The notes below the pieces were generated by a model. It made no database searches, had not been told where the DNA came from, and worked only from the letters and a program-made list of their open reading frames with translations. A stretch of DNA of 64,000 bases from Takakia lepidozioides. Lineage: Eukaryota; Streptophyta; Takakiopsida; Takakiales; Takakiaceae. Below, in pieces: positions 22,861-33,720 of the stretch. The stretch is taken from positions 69,919,053-69,983,052 of the forward strand of contig CM060732.1 in assembly GCA_030704615.1 (NCBI GenBank), written 5' to 3'. Positions within the stretch are counted from its first letter, which is position 1. The number at the start of each line of letters is the position of its first letter. The translations under genes and the position numbers were made by a program.

Positions 22861-23151
22861 CCACACATCAGTATATATAGCTACACTTTCAGCACTCATT
22901 GCATCTTGTATTGGCAGCATGGAGTCATAGGAAGCGGATACATTGAAGCTGTCGCTTACCCAACTACCAGACCAGTCGTTCCGACTCTCACAACCTTATA
23001 TATCACGTTGACGCCCTCGACGTGGGCCACCAAGGCGACGCGTACTTCCTCATCTGGATCCCGTACGACGGCGAGTGGAGCATATTCGAAGTCTAATAAT
23101 CATGTTGGAGGTTAAGGCTTCGAACTTAGAGGGTAACGAAATCATGTTTGA

Positions 23152-23385
23152 ATGCAACTTCGAAAATCAGAATGCTCAAATCACTGCGTGGGAGCGGAGG
23201 ATTTGGATCGGCATGATCCCATTGATTTGGTGATAGGAGGGTGGCCTTGCCAAAGACATTCTCCCACAGGTCATGGTAATGGTTTGCAAGATGCACGACC
23301 GCATCTGTTTTGGGAGATGCTGCGAGTGTTGCGTGACTTGCCGGTGAGGCAAGTGCAATCTCGGGTCATGGGGCTACCACAGTAA
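23152..23385 (+). pseudogene. C5-cytosine-methyltransferase-like fragment (motif IV, PCQ)
   Basis: The 77-codon frame contains DLDRHDPIDLVIGGWPCQ followed by GHGNGLQDARPHLFWEML. The GGxPCQ block with upstream DPxDLVIGG matches catalytic motif IV of C5-DNA methyltransferases, where Cys attacks cytosine. The rest of the enzyme is absent: motif I and target-recognition domain are not visible, and the frame becomes unrecognisable after about 23,345. It lies about 300 bases after a gag relic, in the same direction, so it may be cargo of that retroelement. Weak possible sense (AYFLIWIPYDGEW) lies between them. Confidence 0.6.
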
Positions 23386-23452
23386 TAGGCCTTCCCTTGT
23401 ATAACCGTGGACAAATTTGACCATTTCATGATGACGGACAGTCCATTTCCGA

Positions 23453-23820
23453 GAAGTCGGCACAGACTTCGGCTGCCTATTTTATACCTGCTATCTATTA
23501 TGTAAGTTTAATATGTATGTATTTAATGTTATGAGCTTTTTAATTTTCCAGAAGTTGCAGTTGAGAAGTCTGCACAGACTTGTCGAATGTCATACTGTTA
23601 TATACTACAAGTCTGCACAGACTTACCGATTCCCATCCCACCATGAAATGCTATCGGCATGACTTTCCAGCTTCAAGCACACTACCTCGGTGAACGTCAT
23701 AAAATAGGAAAATACCAAAAAAAAAATTGATCTTGCAATTTCTGAACAAGGAGCAAAAACAAACTAGAAGAACATTCGGAAAGTCAGAGACCGCTCATCG
23801 GTAAGTCGACACAAACTTGC
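23453..23820. repeat. Four 16-bp palindromes AAGTCTGCACAGACTT and variants
   Basis: They occur at 23,453-23,470, 23,565-23,582, 23,608-23,625 and a decayed one at 23,802-23,820. The core AGTCTG is the same as the core of the MULE motif. There is no coding sequence around them. Confidence 0.65.
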
Positions 23821-24078
23821 AAAATAGTACAAGATCCTTTCTGACAAGTGGCAATAGACGTATGGAATGAATTTAACTGTTTTTTAAAGAATGATCAGTG
23901 GAACGAAAAGCGGTGCATCCAGAACATAAGGTGATATCGCAGGCAAATGCTCCTCATCTTCCCTCGCAGAAGGACGCCTCTGATATGTTATTTCAACCAT
24001 ACGCAGGGATCATTGCGAAGGATTGCACTGACCTCGTTCATACTCAAAGTAGGATAATTACTTGTGGGGCTGTCAGCA

Positions 24079-24305
24079 CTACAGCGGAGATGCCGAAGAA
24101 AAATCCAGTATATGTGATTGCAGTGGGTGTACCCTTCCTTGCAGATTACGCATCTTCACAAAGTCGGGACATGTGCACTCCGAGTAAATGCCAATTGAGA
24201 CGTAATAAACCATCCCATTGGTTGTTGAGCCTGAAGTACTGATGGTGTACACTCTTCCCATCCCCGGTCGAGGAACATCACGGAAGTTCTGAACAATACC
24301 TCGCT
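24079..24305 (-). pseudogene. SWIM-type zinc-finger fragment of another transposase
   Basis: The frame reads GMGRVYTISTSGS, then SECTCPDFVKM. After a 1-base shift the frame gives THCNHIYW, completing a CxCx(n)CxH SWIM pattern. It is antisense to the transposase of copy B and abuts it exactly at 24,305/24,306. It is not the SWIM finger of that transposase (CTCPWAMKGNLCKH), so a second element is implied. Confidence 0.55.
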
Positions 24306-24497
24306 TACCATGCAACATTCACATAATATTTGGTGTGCTGACCCTTTCTGTATGTTTAGGGTTGTGTACGTTGCGGAAGATCAAGAGGCAGACCCATTGT
24401 GAACCGCTACAGACCTCATCACTCTTATGAAGTCTTCTCGTGCAGAACTGAGCGGAATTTGCATGCTCTGACCATCTTACATTGTGCATTCCAACAG

Positions 24498-26418
24498 TTC
24501 TCATTGTACACGTTGATGGTCTTCGACAAGTGGTTGAACGGTATACCAATTGCCTATATCCTATCCGCGAGGAATCGGACAAGAGACCTGGTTCCGTGGA
24601 TGAGAGCCTTGCGCGATTCACTCATCGCAGATTTCCCGAGCTGGCGACCCAATGCCTTCATTGTAGACGATGCCGAAGCAGAAATCAACGCTATTCGGTA
24701 AGTCTGTTGGTCCACAGCACCGGTCCATTGTCGAAGTCCACTGCAGTAGTCCATTGCTACAGTCCACTGGCAGACTCCTGTGGCGAAACCCGATGGCAGT
24801 TCGCTGGGCAAATCCGCTGGTAGTCCGCTGTCAAGTCCGGTCATCAGTCCCCTGGCAAGTCCGCTGGCAGTCCCCGGCAAGTCCGCTCGGCAGTCCGCTG
24901 CCAAGTCCACTCAGCAGTCCCTGGGGTCGGCCGTCCGCTGCCATGTCCACTCGGCAGTCCCTGGGGCAGTCCGCTGCCCCAGTCCTAGCTAGGGGAAGTC
25001 CAATGGGGTTATTCCAGCACATCAACGTCATGGCATTGTACTGTCCACTGGGTGAGTCCAGTGGCTCTGCCCGCTGATACAGGTCGCTGTTACAGTCCAC
25101 TCCGGTAGTCCACCATTGCAGTCCGATCCCAAGACTCTAATGTGTACCATGTGTATTGTGCAGAATTGTTTTTGAAGGAGTTTTCATTTTCTTCTGCCTT
25201 TGGCATGTCCGCAAGGCATGGGTGAAGCAATCATGCAAGAAAACAAAGGATCCGGTGACGGCTGTAAACTTGTTGAAGGATATGGGAGACCTCATGTACT
25301 GTAGAGGGGGACCACGCAATGAAAAAAGAGCGCTTTGGTGGGTTGCAAGGAGAATCCGTCGTATGAGGTCAAAATACCCGAAAGCACATGAATTTCTTGA
25401 CTATATCAAACAGTACTGGAAGCCCAAAATAGCAATGTGGTGTACAACAGCCCGCAATGTCCCTCATGCGAGCCAAGACACAAACGCAAGCATTGAGGCA
25501 TACCATGGAAATCTGAAGGCAAGACTTGCCATGGGGAAAAGCAAGATGAGTGGTCGTAGAGTGGACTAGCTTATATGGGAACTCACTGGTCGTGTGCTAA
25601 CACACTACTGGTACGCAATCCATTTGAAGACCCACGGGTTCATAAGAAATGACAAACACGAAAAGTACATATCCAGTTCTATACTTGCGGCACGAGACAT
25701 TCCTGCTGAGAGTGTTACTCTTCCCTTGGGTCCTGGTGAACCAGCCTACGTTCTCAGCAGCAACCACCCCGGCACAACATACATTGTTTACAATCCTGAT
25801 TGCGATTGGGCTTGTTGCACGTGCCCATGGGCAATGAAGGGAAACTTATGCAAGCATCAGGTCCGTGTCCTGAAGATGCTTCACCGTGACCTGCAGGATG
25901 GCCTCCTTGTGCGCGCTTGTGGCACGGCGCTTGGAACCATTCATGGAGGATTACCTAACTTGCTCTTGGGCAATGGTGCCGGCGGCATCGATGAATCCAA
26001 TCAGTTCATGGAAAGACATCCTCCGGACGACTTCCCCTACGACGAGGCACCTCTGCAGGTCTCAGCCTCATTGGAACAAGAATTCGCGGACATACTTCGC
26101 ATTGTAGATGATGACAAATACCTGGAGGCACATGCCCAATCTGCTCTTCATATGTGCAGAGGGCAGCTCGTTGATATCCTAGCAAAAAGTGCGGCTGGAA
26201 TGTTGCACCCTGCGGCAGCGAAGGCTTTCCGTCCTCTGAACGACAACAACAACATGTCTCTGAAAAGGAGACGAGATTTCGTGGAGGCCTGGAAAACCCG
26301 GCCTAGGGTTTTGCGGAGAACCAGCAAGAGGGTGTCTGCACCTGTACCTGCAGCACATATATACTCGAAAATTTGCAAGGTTTCAGGTCGTGTAGATGTC
26401 ACGAAGAAGACAATATAA
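24498..26418 (+). pseudogene. MULE transposase, copy B (5'-truncated, TAG inside)
   Basis: Exon 2 (24,498-24,697) encodes YTLMVFDKW through IVDDAEAEINAIR, including the second catalytic Asp. Exon 3 (25,164-26,418) encodes LWHVRKAW, the Glu region (DTNASIEAYHGN), HPGTTYIVYNPDCDW and the SWIM finger CTCPWAMKGNLCKH. Exon 1 with the first Asp is missing. TAG at 25,567-25,569 replaces TGG of copy A. In contrast to copy A, the frame through the SWIM finger is intact here. The splice phase between exons (2) is preserved. Confidence 0.85.
24700..25160 (+). repeat. Transposase intron with dense AGTCCGCTGGC motifs (copy B)
   Basis: From the GTAAGT donor at 24,698 to the GTGCAG acceptor at 25,163, most of the intron is degenerate AGTCC(G/A)CTG(G/C)CA. 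Orientation is the same relative to the gene as in copy A. Confidence 0.8.
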
Positions 26419-26640
26419 GTCTGCAATGCCTCGAAAACAGACAAGGTTTCACGTCGTGTAGGTGTCACGGAGAAGACAATATAAGTCTGCAATTCCTCGA
26501 AAAGAGACAAGGTTTTATGTCGTGTAGGTGTCATGAAGAAGACAATATAAGTCTGCAATTCCTCGAAAAGAGACAAGGTGACATGTCGTGTAGGTGTCAT
26601 GAAGAAGACAATATAAGTCTACAATTTCTTTTGGTAGCAT
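26395..26640 (+). repeat. 66-bp tandem repeat, about 4 units (copy B)
   Basis: This is the same unit as 4,947-5,130 on the other strand, one unit longer. The array starts at the transposase stop codon and forms its 3' UTR. Confidence 0.85.
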
Positions 26641-27131
26641 TGTCCCTTTCTGAAATACAAGTCCGCAATGGACTAATGCACAGTCTCCCAACGGACTCCT
26701 CCAGTCTCCCAACTGACTCCCACACAGTCTCCCAAGCATAGTCTCCCAACGGACTCACGCACAGTCTCCCAACAGAGTCACAGTCAACAGACTGCGAGCG
26801 CCAGTAAGCCAGTCTGCTGGTCAGTCTGCTGCCCACTCCAAAAGTCTGCTCACAACACTTCCACCTCATCCCTGCAACTTATGCCAATCCAGCGTCCCAG
26901 CGGACTCATGGACATGGTGCCTCCCAGACTAGGTACCAGACCAAGCAGTCCTAGCCTCGGCAGCGTACTGCTCGCACATTCAAGCTCAGCAGACTCGGGT
27001 GCACAGTGCATGGAAAAATTGACATCATTGTGTCCATTGAGTTTAGTGACAACATTACAAAACATGCCAGCACCCACAGTACACAAAAATGCTCATCACC
27101 ACTGGAATAGTACGCGAAAAGACTCGCATTT

Positions 27132-27137
27132 TTTATT
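27132..27137 (-). terminator. Polyadenylation signal of the Ulp1 gene, copy B
   Basis: AATAAA on the minus strand, about 37 bases after the stop at 27,174, is conserved with copy A. Confidence 0.55.
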
Positions 27138-27173
27138 TCGGTACATAGACTTCACATGACAAGTACATCATAC

Positions 27174-30100
27174 TCATGAGAGCAGTTTCTCTACATTGTC
27201 CAACCCCCGCACGATATACTGGGCACACTGCATTCGCTGCCCAAGTGCAAACTTGAAAATAAACCAGTCCTTCGTGAAAGATGTTCCTCTCTCTGGCTTT
27301 GCAGTCTTGGAGACATTTGCTCTGACTTTTACCCACTCATAAAACACTTGAATGAATGACATGACGTAAAAGCCACACTCCCAGCTGAATGGTTGCTGAG
27401 GCACATCAGGCGCGTGGAACTGAAATGCTTGGACAATCTCATGCCACTCTGGTGAGTCCATCGAGTACCCTAAGCACTGCGCATGAAGCTTCCGAATCCA
27501 CCCTAGAACAAAGGGACATTTATGCAAGTCCCTGATAGAGTTCAGGTGAGTGTAACAGCCCTTGCGGAGGTCGATGATACAAACACTCCAGTGCCCCCTG
27601 CAATGGTATCAAACAACATGGCGTCATTGCACAATCATGATGGGCAGACTCAGCAGACTGACACTCAGCAGACTCAATCTTCAAACCCAGTCCACTGCAC
27701 AAATACAAAGGTCAACTTAATCGCTCAGAGTCAAGACGACACTGCGAAACCAGACTACGACTCAGGAGACAGTCTCAGCAGACTCAGAAGAGTTCTTACT
27801 CGTCCCCAATTGGCACCAAAATGAAATCACACTCTTTCAAGTCTTTGCCCAGTCGTTCAGTGCTGAGGCAACCTTTCAAGACCTCTAGAAGGCTTTCATG
27901 TTGCCCCACCCCCAATGACTTCAACACCGTCCACGTCGACGTTGGAAGAACAGCAATAGTGTTGATGAACGCAGCCTCAACCGACTTCTCATAGAATCGA
28001 CACCACAGCTCCAAGAGTCTATCTGTGCACTCCGACTCAACCTTCTGGACCGCCTTTATGTCATCCGGCGACAGTCCGCATTCAAACCGTGGGTCCCCTT
28101 CAAAAAACATCAGCATGGAATTACCTGTCTTCACATGCAGAGCATGTGCTTTGCCAAACCGAGCACCCATCTTGCACAGAGCAGACCATCCTTCGGGAAG
28201 CCTCATGTACTGAACAGACTGATGAAACTAGCAGCAGACTGACCAGCGTGCAGACTGACCACAACAGAGCGCAAAGCACTTAACGACAAAGATAGACGAG
28301 GAGACTGAGCACAGTACTCACCTGTGCTGCTCCAGGAAATGACCCACATCTTTGTCCATGTCCAAGGCCAGCTTGCAGTTCTTGTTCATAAAGACGCCAG
28401 ACTTTTTCTTTGCCGGTCTCTTGGTACTCGGACCCTCCTCGACCTCCTCAGCATGGTCCACGATAGTCCGCTTCTTGGCTTTGTCTCTCCCCTGGGAAGC
28501 AGGGACAGCTGTAGGCGGGCTGGATAGAGCAGACAAACGCAGCGCTGCCGCCCTACTTCGCAACAGAGGCTGGTCAGCAAGTTTGTTTACACTTGCTGGA
28601 CCTGTCTTTGCAGCTTCGTGGGTCGCATGCGTAGAACTGACCCGCGCATCAAGGGGCGTGCTCACCCCCACACATTTTTTGGCTGTCGATCCCACATTTG
28701 CAGCATGGGGAGAAGATGTCATGTCCTCAGAAGTAGACAGTCTGCCGACGGAGGGACGAACATCTTGTGAGGATACCGAGCAAAATGTCGAATTAGTCCA
28801 ATTTCATAATGTGCTAAAACATAAGCAACAGTGTTGAAAGAGGAAATGGCACAACCTGCCCAAGGGGTGAGGGAGCAGACTCCATGTAATCCAGCGCTAT
28901 ACCAGACGGTGTCTGCGCCGCATGTGGTTCCTTGTCAGTGTGCCTGCCAACATGTTCAGTCTGTTGCTCAATGTGGGTAGTCTGCTCGGCCGCCGTCTGT
29001 GAACTGTGCAGTATGCTGGCAACTCTGTGGTTCAGTCTCTTCCTCAATGTGGGCAATGTGTTCGGTGGCAGGTTGGTCATCAGTCCTTCCCTCTGTGAAG
29101 TGTTCAGTGTGCTGGTCAGGCCGTGCAATCTGAGCTGTGCAGTCAGAGCTGAGCTGTGCAGTCTGCCTTTCCGAGCCATCCTGGTCAGTCCTTCCATCTG
29201 TGATCTGTGCAGTCTGCTGGTTAGTTTGCGGTTCAGTCTGCTCATCAATGAAGACAGTATGTTGCCCCGCCACACGTTGCTCGACAGTCCTTCCATGTGT
29301 CCACTGTTTAGTGTGCTGGTCAGTCTGGTGGACAGTTAGCTGGGTGTTCGGATCTCCATGGACTTGGGAAACATCAAGAACATGTATGGAAGACCCACCG
29401 ACAATTGCTTCCTCAGACTCTTCTGTAAGATCTATGATACGGTTTTGCGTTCCCAGATTGAGTTCGGTCATCACGTAGGACTCATCTATGGCTTTCGCCA
29501 CTGAGCGCACGAAAACCGGACTAACCTGGAAGGTCATAGAAGGCAAGCCACGGGGAGCTGGATAAGAATGCTTTACCGGTGACCTGATGACGTCGTCAGT
29601 GAATGTGCCTGGGGGAAAAGTGGACTCGGTCAAAACACTCATACTGGCAGATCCAAAAACATGTTGTTGGGAACTCAGCAGAAATTCGTCCACAGGGTCC
29701 CGGTGAGGCCAGTGCATCCGAGTCTGTTGCACAATCCAGGGAACAGACTGGCTGTTAGTCTCCTGGATAGTCTGCTCAGCCATCTGCTGAGTAGGTTCGC
29801 CAGTGTGCTGCACAGTCTGCTGAGGGGCAATCTGCTGGCTGGATTCGTCGGTCTGCTGCACGGTCTGCTGAGGGGCAATCTGCTGGCTGGATTTGTCGGT
29901 CTGCTATACAGTTTGCTGAGGGGCAGTCTGGTGGCCATGTTCGCTGGTCTGCTGCACAGTCGGATGAGGGGCAGTCTGTTGGCCGGTCTGTTCTCCGGTC
30001 TGCTGCAAAGTCTGCAAAGTTCGCTGCCCGCTCAGTACTGTTTGCACATACTAAGTATGTGTGTGCGGGGTAGTCTGCTGGGAGTGGTCCGGCCTATTAC

Positions 30101-32812
30101 CCGGGACGGTCTGGTGCACATGCTCGGTCTCCATCACTTGGGCAGTCTGCCCACATGTGTCGTGGGGAATATGTTGTTCGACATTCTTGTGGCCAGTCTG
30201 CTGGACAGTCTCCTGAACTCCTTGTAAAGCCAGAACAAGGTCCCTTGCACCTCTGGCAAAAGAGTCGAAAGCAGCCTGCACTTGCTTGTCTCCCATATCA
30301 ACTCGCCCTGCAACACATGTTTATGTAAATGTGAACTTGTAAAAAAGTTGGCAAAAGAAATTGAGCTTAAACACGAAAGTTGCCCATAACATTTTACCTT
30401 CCAAGAGATTTTCGACGAGGCCAATGTCCTTGATTTGCCGGCACAGGCATGCTCCATCGAGATGAGCAATGGCGCCGATGCGGTCTTCAGTTGGGATCCC
30501 ACACCACAGGACTTTGAAAACATTGGGATTCTGCAAAACAATGTCGAATACTGCTCGCTCCATCACCAATGCAAACCAGTGCAATGCCTCATCCACCACA
30601 AACTTCTGTGAATGGTCTGTTCCATGGAGTAAGTCCATCCTCAAACTATGCAGATCCTTCATCAACTTGTTGTATAAGCAGAAATTGCCAAATTGCATCC
30701 ATCTGTGTTGTAGGAAGGAAGCTGCCATGCGCTCAAAGTCCTCCTCAGTCAATCCGAACAAGTGCTTTCTTCGCACCCCAAAAATTGGATGTGCCATAGG
30801 CATATGTCTGAGGTCTTCAGGCCGTGGGTCATCCATGAGAATTAGCTGCACAAGTAGATGCGGCGCATTTTGGTCACTTGTGGCTTAATGACAACAGCAG
30901 AGGCGGTTTCTAGAACATGGTTGGCTTCCTCAATAGAAAACTCCATGGAATAATGAAATGGTACAAATGACCACCGGCGGTCCGCAACGATCCGGTGGAG
31001 CCCATTATGCCAATCCAAATGGGGATTAATTTCTCCCACCCTAAGCCGGGGAAGTGTGAGGTCTTCAGCTCCGAGGCGAATTACCGGTGATGGCGATCGC
31101 CAAACTGCAAAAAGCGCCGTGCTATGTGAGAGAAAGGCAGTCTGCTGGTCAGTCTGCTGGTCCGCAGTCTGTTGGATGACAGGACTTCCCATTGGCATGG
31201 GCTGCATGATGGGCTCCTGGAGAGGAGTTTGCAGGATGACAGGCTGCTCGTTGGGAGTCTGCCCTCTTGGAGTCTGCTGGATGACGGCCTGCTGAATGGG
31301 AGTCTGATGGATGGCAGACTCGGCTGTCCCAGACGCATTCCCCCCCGACGCGTCTTCAATATGTAATGCCGCTATAGCAGCAGATGACCCAGGATACTTC
31401 AATAATATGTACTCTCGCACGCGGTCCACTTCCGCACGCACTGCAGTCGCTTGTAAAGGAGCATCATTGCTAGGTTTCCGCCAAGCCTGAATGGCCCTAC
31501 GAATAGAAACACGTTCATCCTAGTACACGGCAGAGAACTTCGACGTCAGGAACATGGACGTGGACTCTATATTCACCTCATGCAACGGACTGGACTCACA
31601 GACCAGCAGACTGTAACGTGCGTACGTAGGGTGGAGACAACTAGTAGACTATACCGGTGGACTGGACCAGCGGACTGACAAACGGACTCAGTAAGTAATG
31701 CAGTGATATAAAACAGACTAACTGATGAGCGGACTGAGCCAGCAGACTGAGGAGAGAACGCATGGGACTGACCAGACTGAATAGGCAACGTGACCCCGAT
31801 GATGGACTCAAACAGCACAGAGAACAGACTGGGCGGTCAGACTGACCATTACCTCCTCTACTTCATCATCGTCATCTTCATCTTCAAAGCTGTTCAACCA
31901 GTTCTGTTCCGTCTGTCGGATTAATGTGCGTAGCAGACCTGACTGGGCAACTCTGTAGAAATAACGGAAGAAGTTTGGATCCCCAATTGGTGGGCACTCT
32001 GGTGGGAAAAGCCCAAAGTCAACGAGGCGCAATGTGCCAGGGCAGACTGGCCCTTCAGTGCTCTGTTGAGTTTTTGGTTTTGACCCTAAGCCGATGGCAT
32101 GGGTCGCAATATTTGTGTGAGTCTGCTGCCGAGTCTGGTCAGGCAAGTCAATGTCCACTGGACTTGTCACCCCTTCCACGCCCTGAGCAGATTCACTTTC
32201 AGTATCAGTACTGATGGTGTGGGTCTGCCGCCCAGGACGGGGTTCAGTCTGTTGCGTGGATTTTGCCCTTGCCTCGCGAGCAAACCTTGCAGCCTTCTCC
32301 TTTTTTTGCCTCTCCTTTTTTTGGGCCCCATCACTCAGTTTACGTTTTCTGGGAGCGTCCGGCGTTCCCTGCACTTGCAAATCCTCCATTGACGGGCCAC
32401 CACAATGGACGCCATACCGTGCGCGCACTTCGTCTAATTCCAAAGTGCGGGGGTCAAGCACTGATCCGCGCAAGCGCATTGTGGCCTCTTTGACAATCGA
32501 CATTTCTTTCAGTATCGGCCAAGGCTTGAAATCTCGTGGAATCATTGCAACAGTCTCCTTGCAACCCGTGTCAACACAATGCCGATTTAGTTGGATTTTG
32601 TCCTTGATTACCTCTTCACAGAAGGGACAGAAGAGCTTGTCCTTCTGCCAATTCGAGTTTTTGGGCTTCCGGGCGCGGAGGTCTACAAATGCTTCCACTA
32701 TTTTATGATCAAACTCGTCTGGTGAGTACCAGTACCTTCGCTCCTTCTTCAGTCTGGTTTGGTGCACAAAATCCAACCAGTCCGCTCCACCTTTTTCACA
32801 AGCATCCTCCAT
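27174..32812 (-). pseudogene. Ulp1/C48 SUMO-protease-like gene of the MULE, copy B (longest version, several lesions)
   Basis: The start at 32,812 (MEDACEK) follows a 73-base leader intron. Exon 1 (32,812-31,853) has a C2HC-like finger and a Lys/Arg-rich stretch. A second exon from about 31,519 carries QQT repeats and then helical, unrecognised sequence (MDDPRPEDL, LHWFALVMERAVFDIV) to 30,398, with a likely 1-base shift at about 30,850. The exon from 30,307 is a long Gln/Thr-rich linker containing IIDLTEESEE (about 29,408-29,440), like a SUMO-interaction motif. A Lys-rich exon (about 28,770-28,318) has KRPAKKK. The protease exons (28,209-27,800 and 27,597-27,174) join as GDE/GHWSVCIIDL and contain His, Asp, Gln (QQPFSW) and Cys (ECGFYV). 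TAG codons at 30,051-30,053 and 29,904-29,906 interrupt the linker. Predicted activity, if expressed intact, is cleavage of SUMO or a similar modifier in the nucleus. Confidence 0.8.
28968..30040 (-). repeat. Coding QQT repeats derived from CAGCAGACTG motifs
   Basis: In the sense strand of this exon the motif appears as CAGCAGAC(T/C)G, read as Gln-Gln-Thr. QQTV, QQTD, QHTG, EQTE, QQTA and HQTD recur more than a dozen times. A 39-base subunit (QQTVQQTDESSQQIAP pattern) is itself repeated around 29,820-29,920. Outside exons the opposite orientation predominates in the sense strand. Confidence 0.75.
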
Positions 32813-33720
32813 CGCTGCAGAATAAAACGAAGGTGCAAGGACAATGAGCGACAGAGCGACAGATAGAAGTCCTATGAAAAGACTCACCCTAAGCAAGAAG
32901 AAGATGACACAAAATGGAATGGAAACACCGCAGCAAGTGAGAACCTCATCGAGCCGATGAACTTCGAGTTGTTACGAAGGTGAGCGTGTTTGCGACGCTT
33001 TGCGGCTCACCGCGACTCTCCACACCTGGGGAAGAACGGTCGTCTTTCGTTGCGGTGATGGAAACGCAAAGAGGAAAACAAAGCAGTGCAAAACTATGCG
33101 AAGAAACAGGCGCGAAGAGAATGGAGAAAGTAGAAGTAGAAGGGGGAAAGCGGGCATGGCACTGCCAACGTGGCGCGATTTCACAGGCGCCAAGTATCCG
33201 CCGTCATCGCATTGAATACGTCCACCGAACGAACGGATTGTACTAAATTCATCCACGCTCCTCGCAAATGCAGTAGACTCATTTCCCATCGGGCCGAGAG
33301 TCCATCGGACCGCCAGTCCAGCGGACTATTCGCTTTGCTGAGGCGAAGCGGCTTCATATTGGAGGCACTTCCCTGCCAGCGGAATGAAGACAAAAGAGAG
33401 TAAGGGGAGAATAGGAAAGTCGAACACATCCATTGCGAACAGACTCGCGGCACAACAGACTGATGCATGCATAATCCAACAGACTGATATCCATAGAGGA
33501 GAACTGTCTAGCAGACGGACGTTTCGCCAGACTGGCGGGAGAACAAGCCATTCCAACACAACAGACTGACAAATTCACAAGTGCAACAGACTGCTATCCC
33601 AACAGACGGACTTCCAGCAGACCGCCTCCAAACTGACTGTTATGCACGCGATAAGGGGAATATCCGGAGCACTGACGGGCCAGCGGACCCACTGTGAACA
33701 GACTCGCGACACAACGGACC
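32813..33720 (-). repeat. Leader of the Ulp1 gene with AGTCTGTTG motifs (copy B)
   Basis: This is the counterpart of 1-915. Motifs read CAACAGACTG on plus between 33,420 and 33,720. The leader includes a GC-balanced non-repetitive part (32,940-33,260) that could hold the promoter; no clear TATA box was recognised. Confidence 0.65.

Larger units (their letters stand above)
24306..33720. mobile_element. Two-gene Mutator-like element, copy B (inverted, transposase end truncated)
   Basis: It is homologous to copy A over its length but in opposite orientation. Identity begins sharply at 24,306, internal to the element (copy A base 7,208), so transposase exon 1 is lost. It retains about 2.2 kb (29,197-31,466) that copy A lacks. 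The right end is set at about 33,720, where motif copies thin out; homology to A can only be tested to 33,677. A further motif-rich GC tract at 34,524-34,640 may belong to it. No target duplication was found. Confidence 0.8.

Noticed and set aside
23898-24242. Plus-strand 114-codon ORF
   Set aside because: It is the antisense of the SWIM-finger fragment and has no recognisable domain.
1-33720. MULE terminal inverted repeats or 9-bp target duplication
   Set aside because: Copy A lacks its left end, copy B its transposase end, and no matching ends could be found by eye. The element may be a non-TIR MULE, but this is untested.
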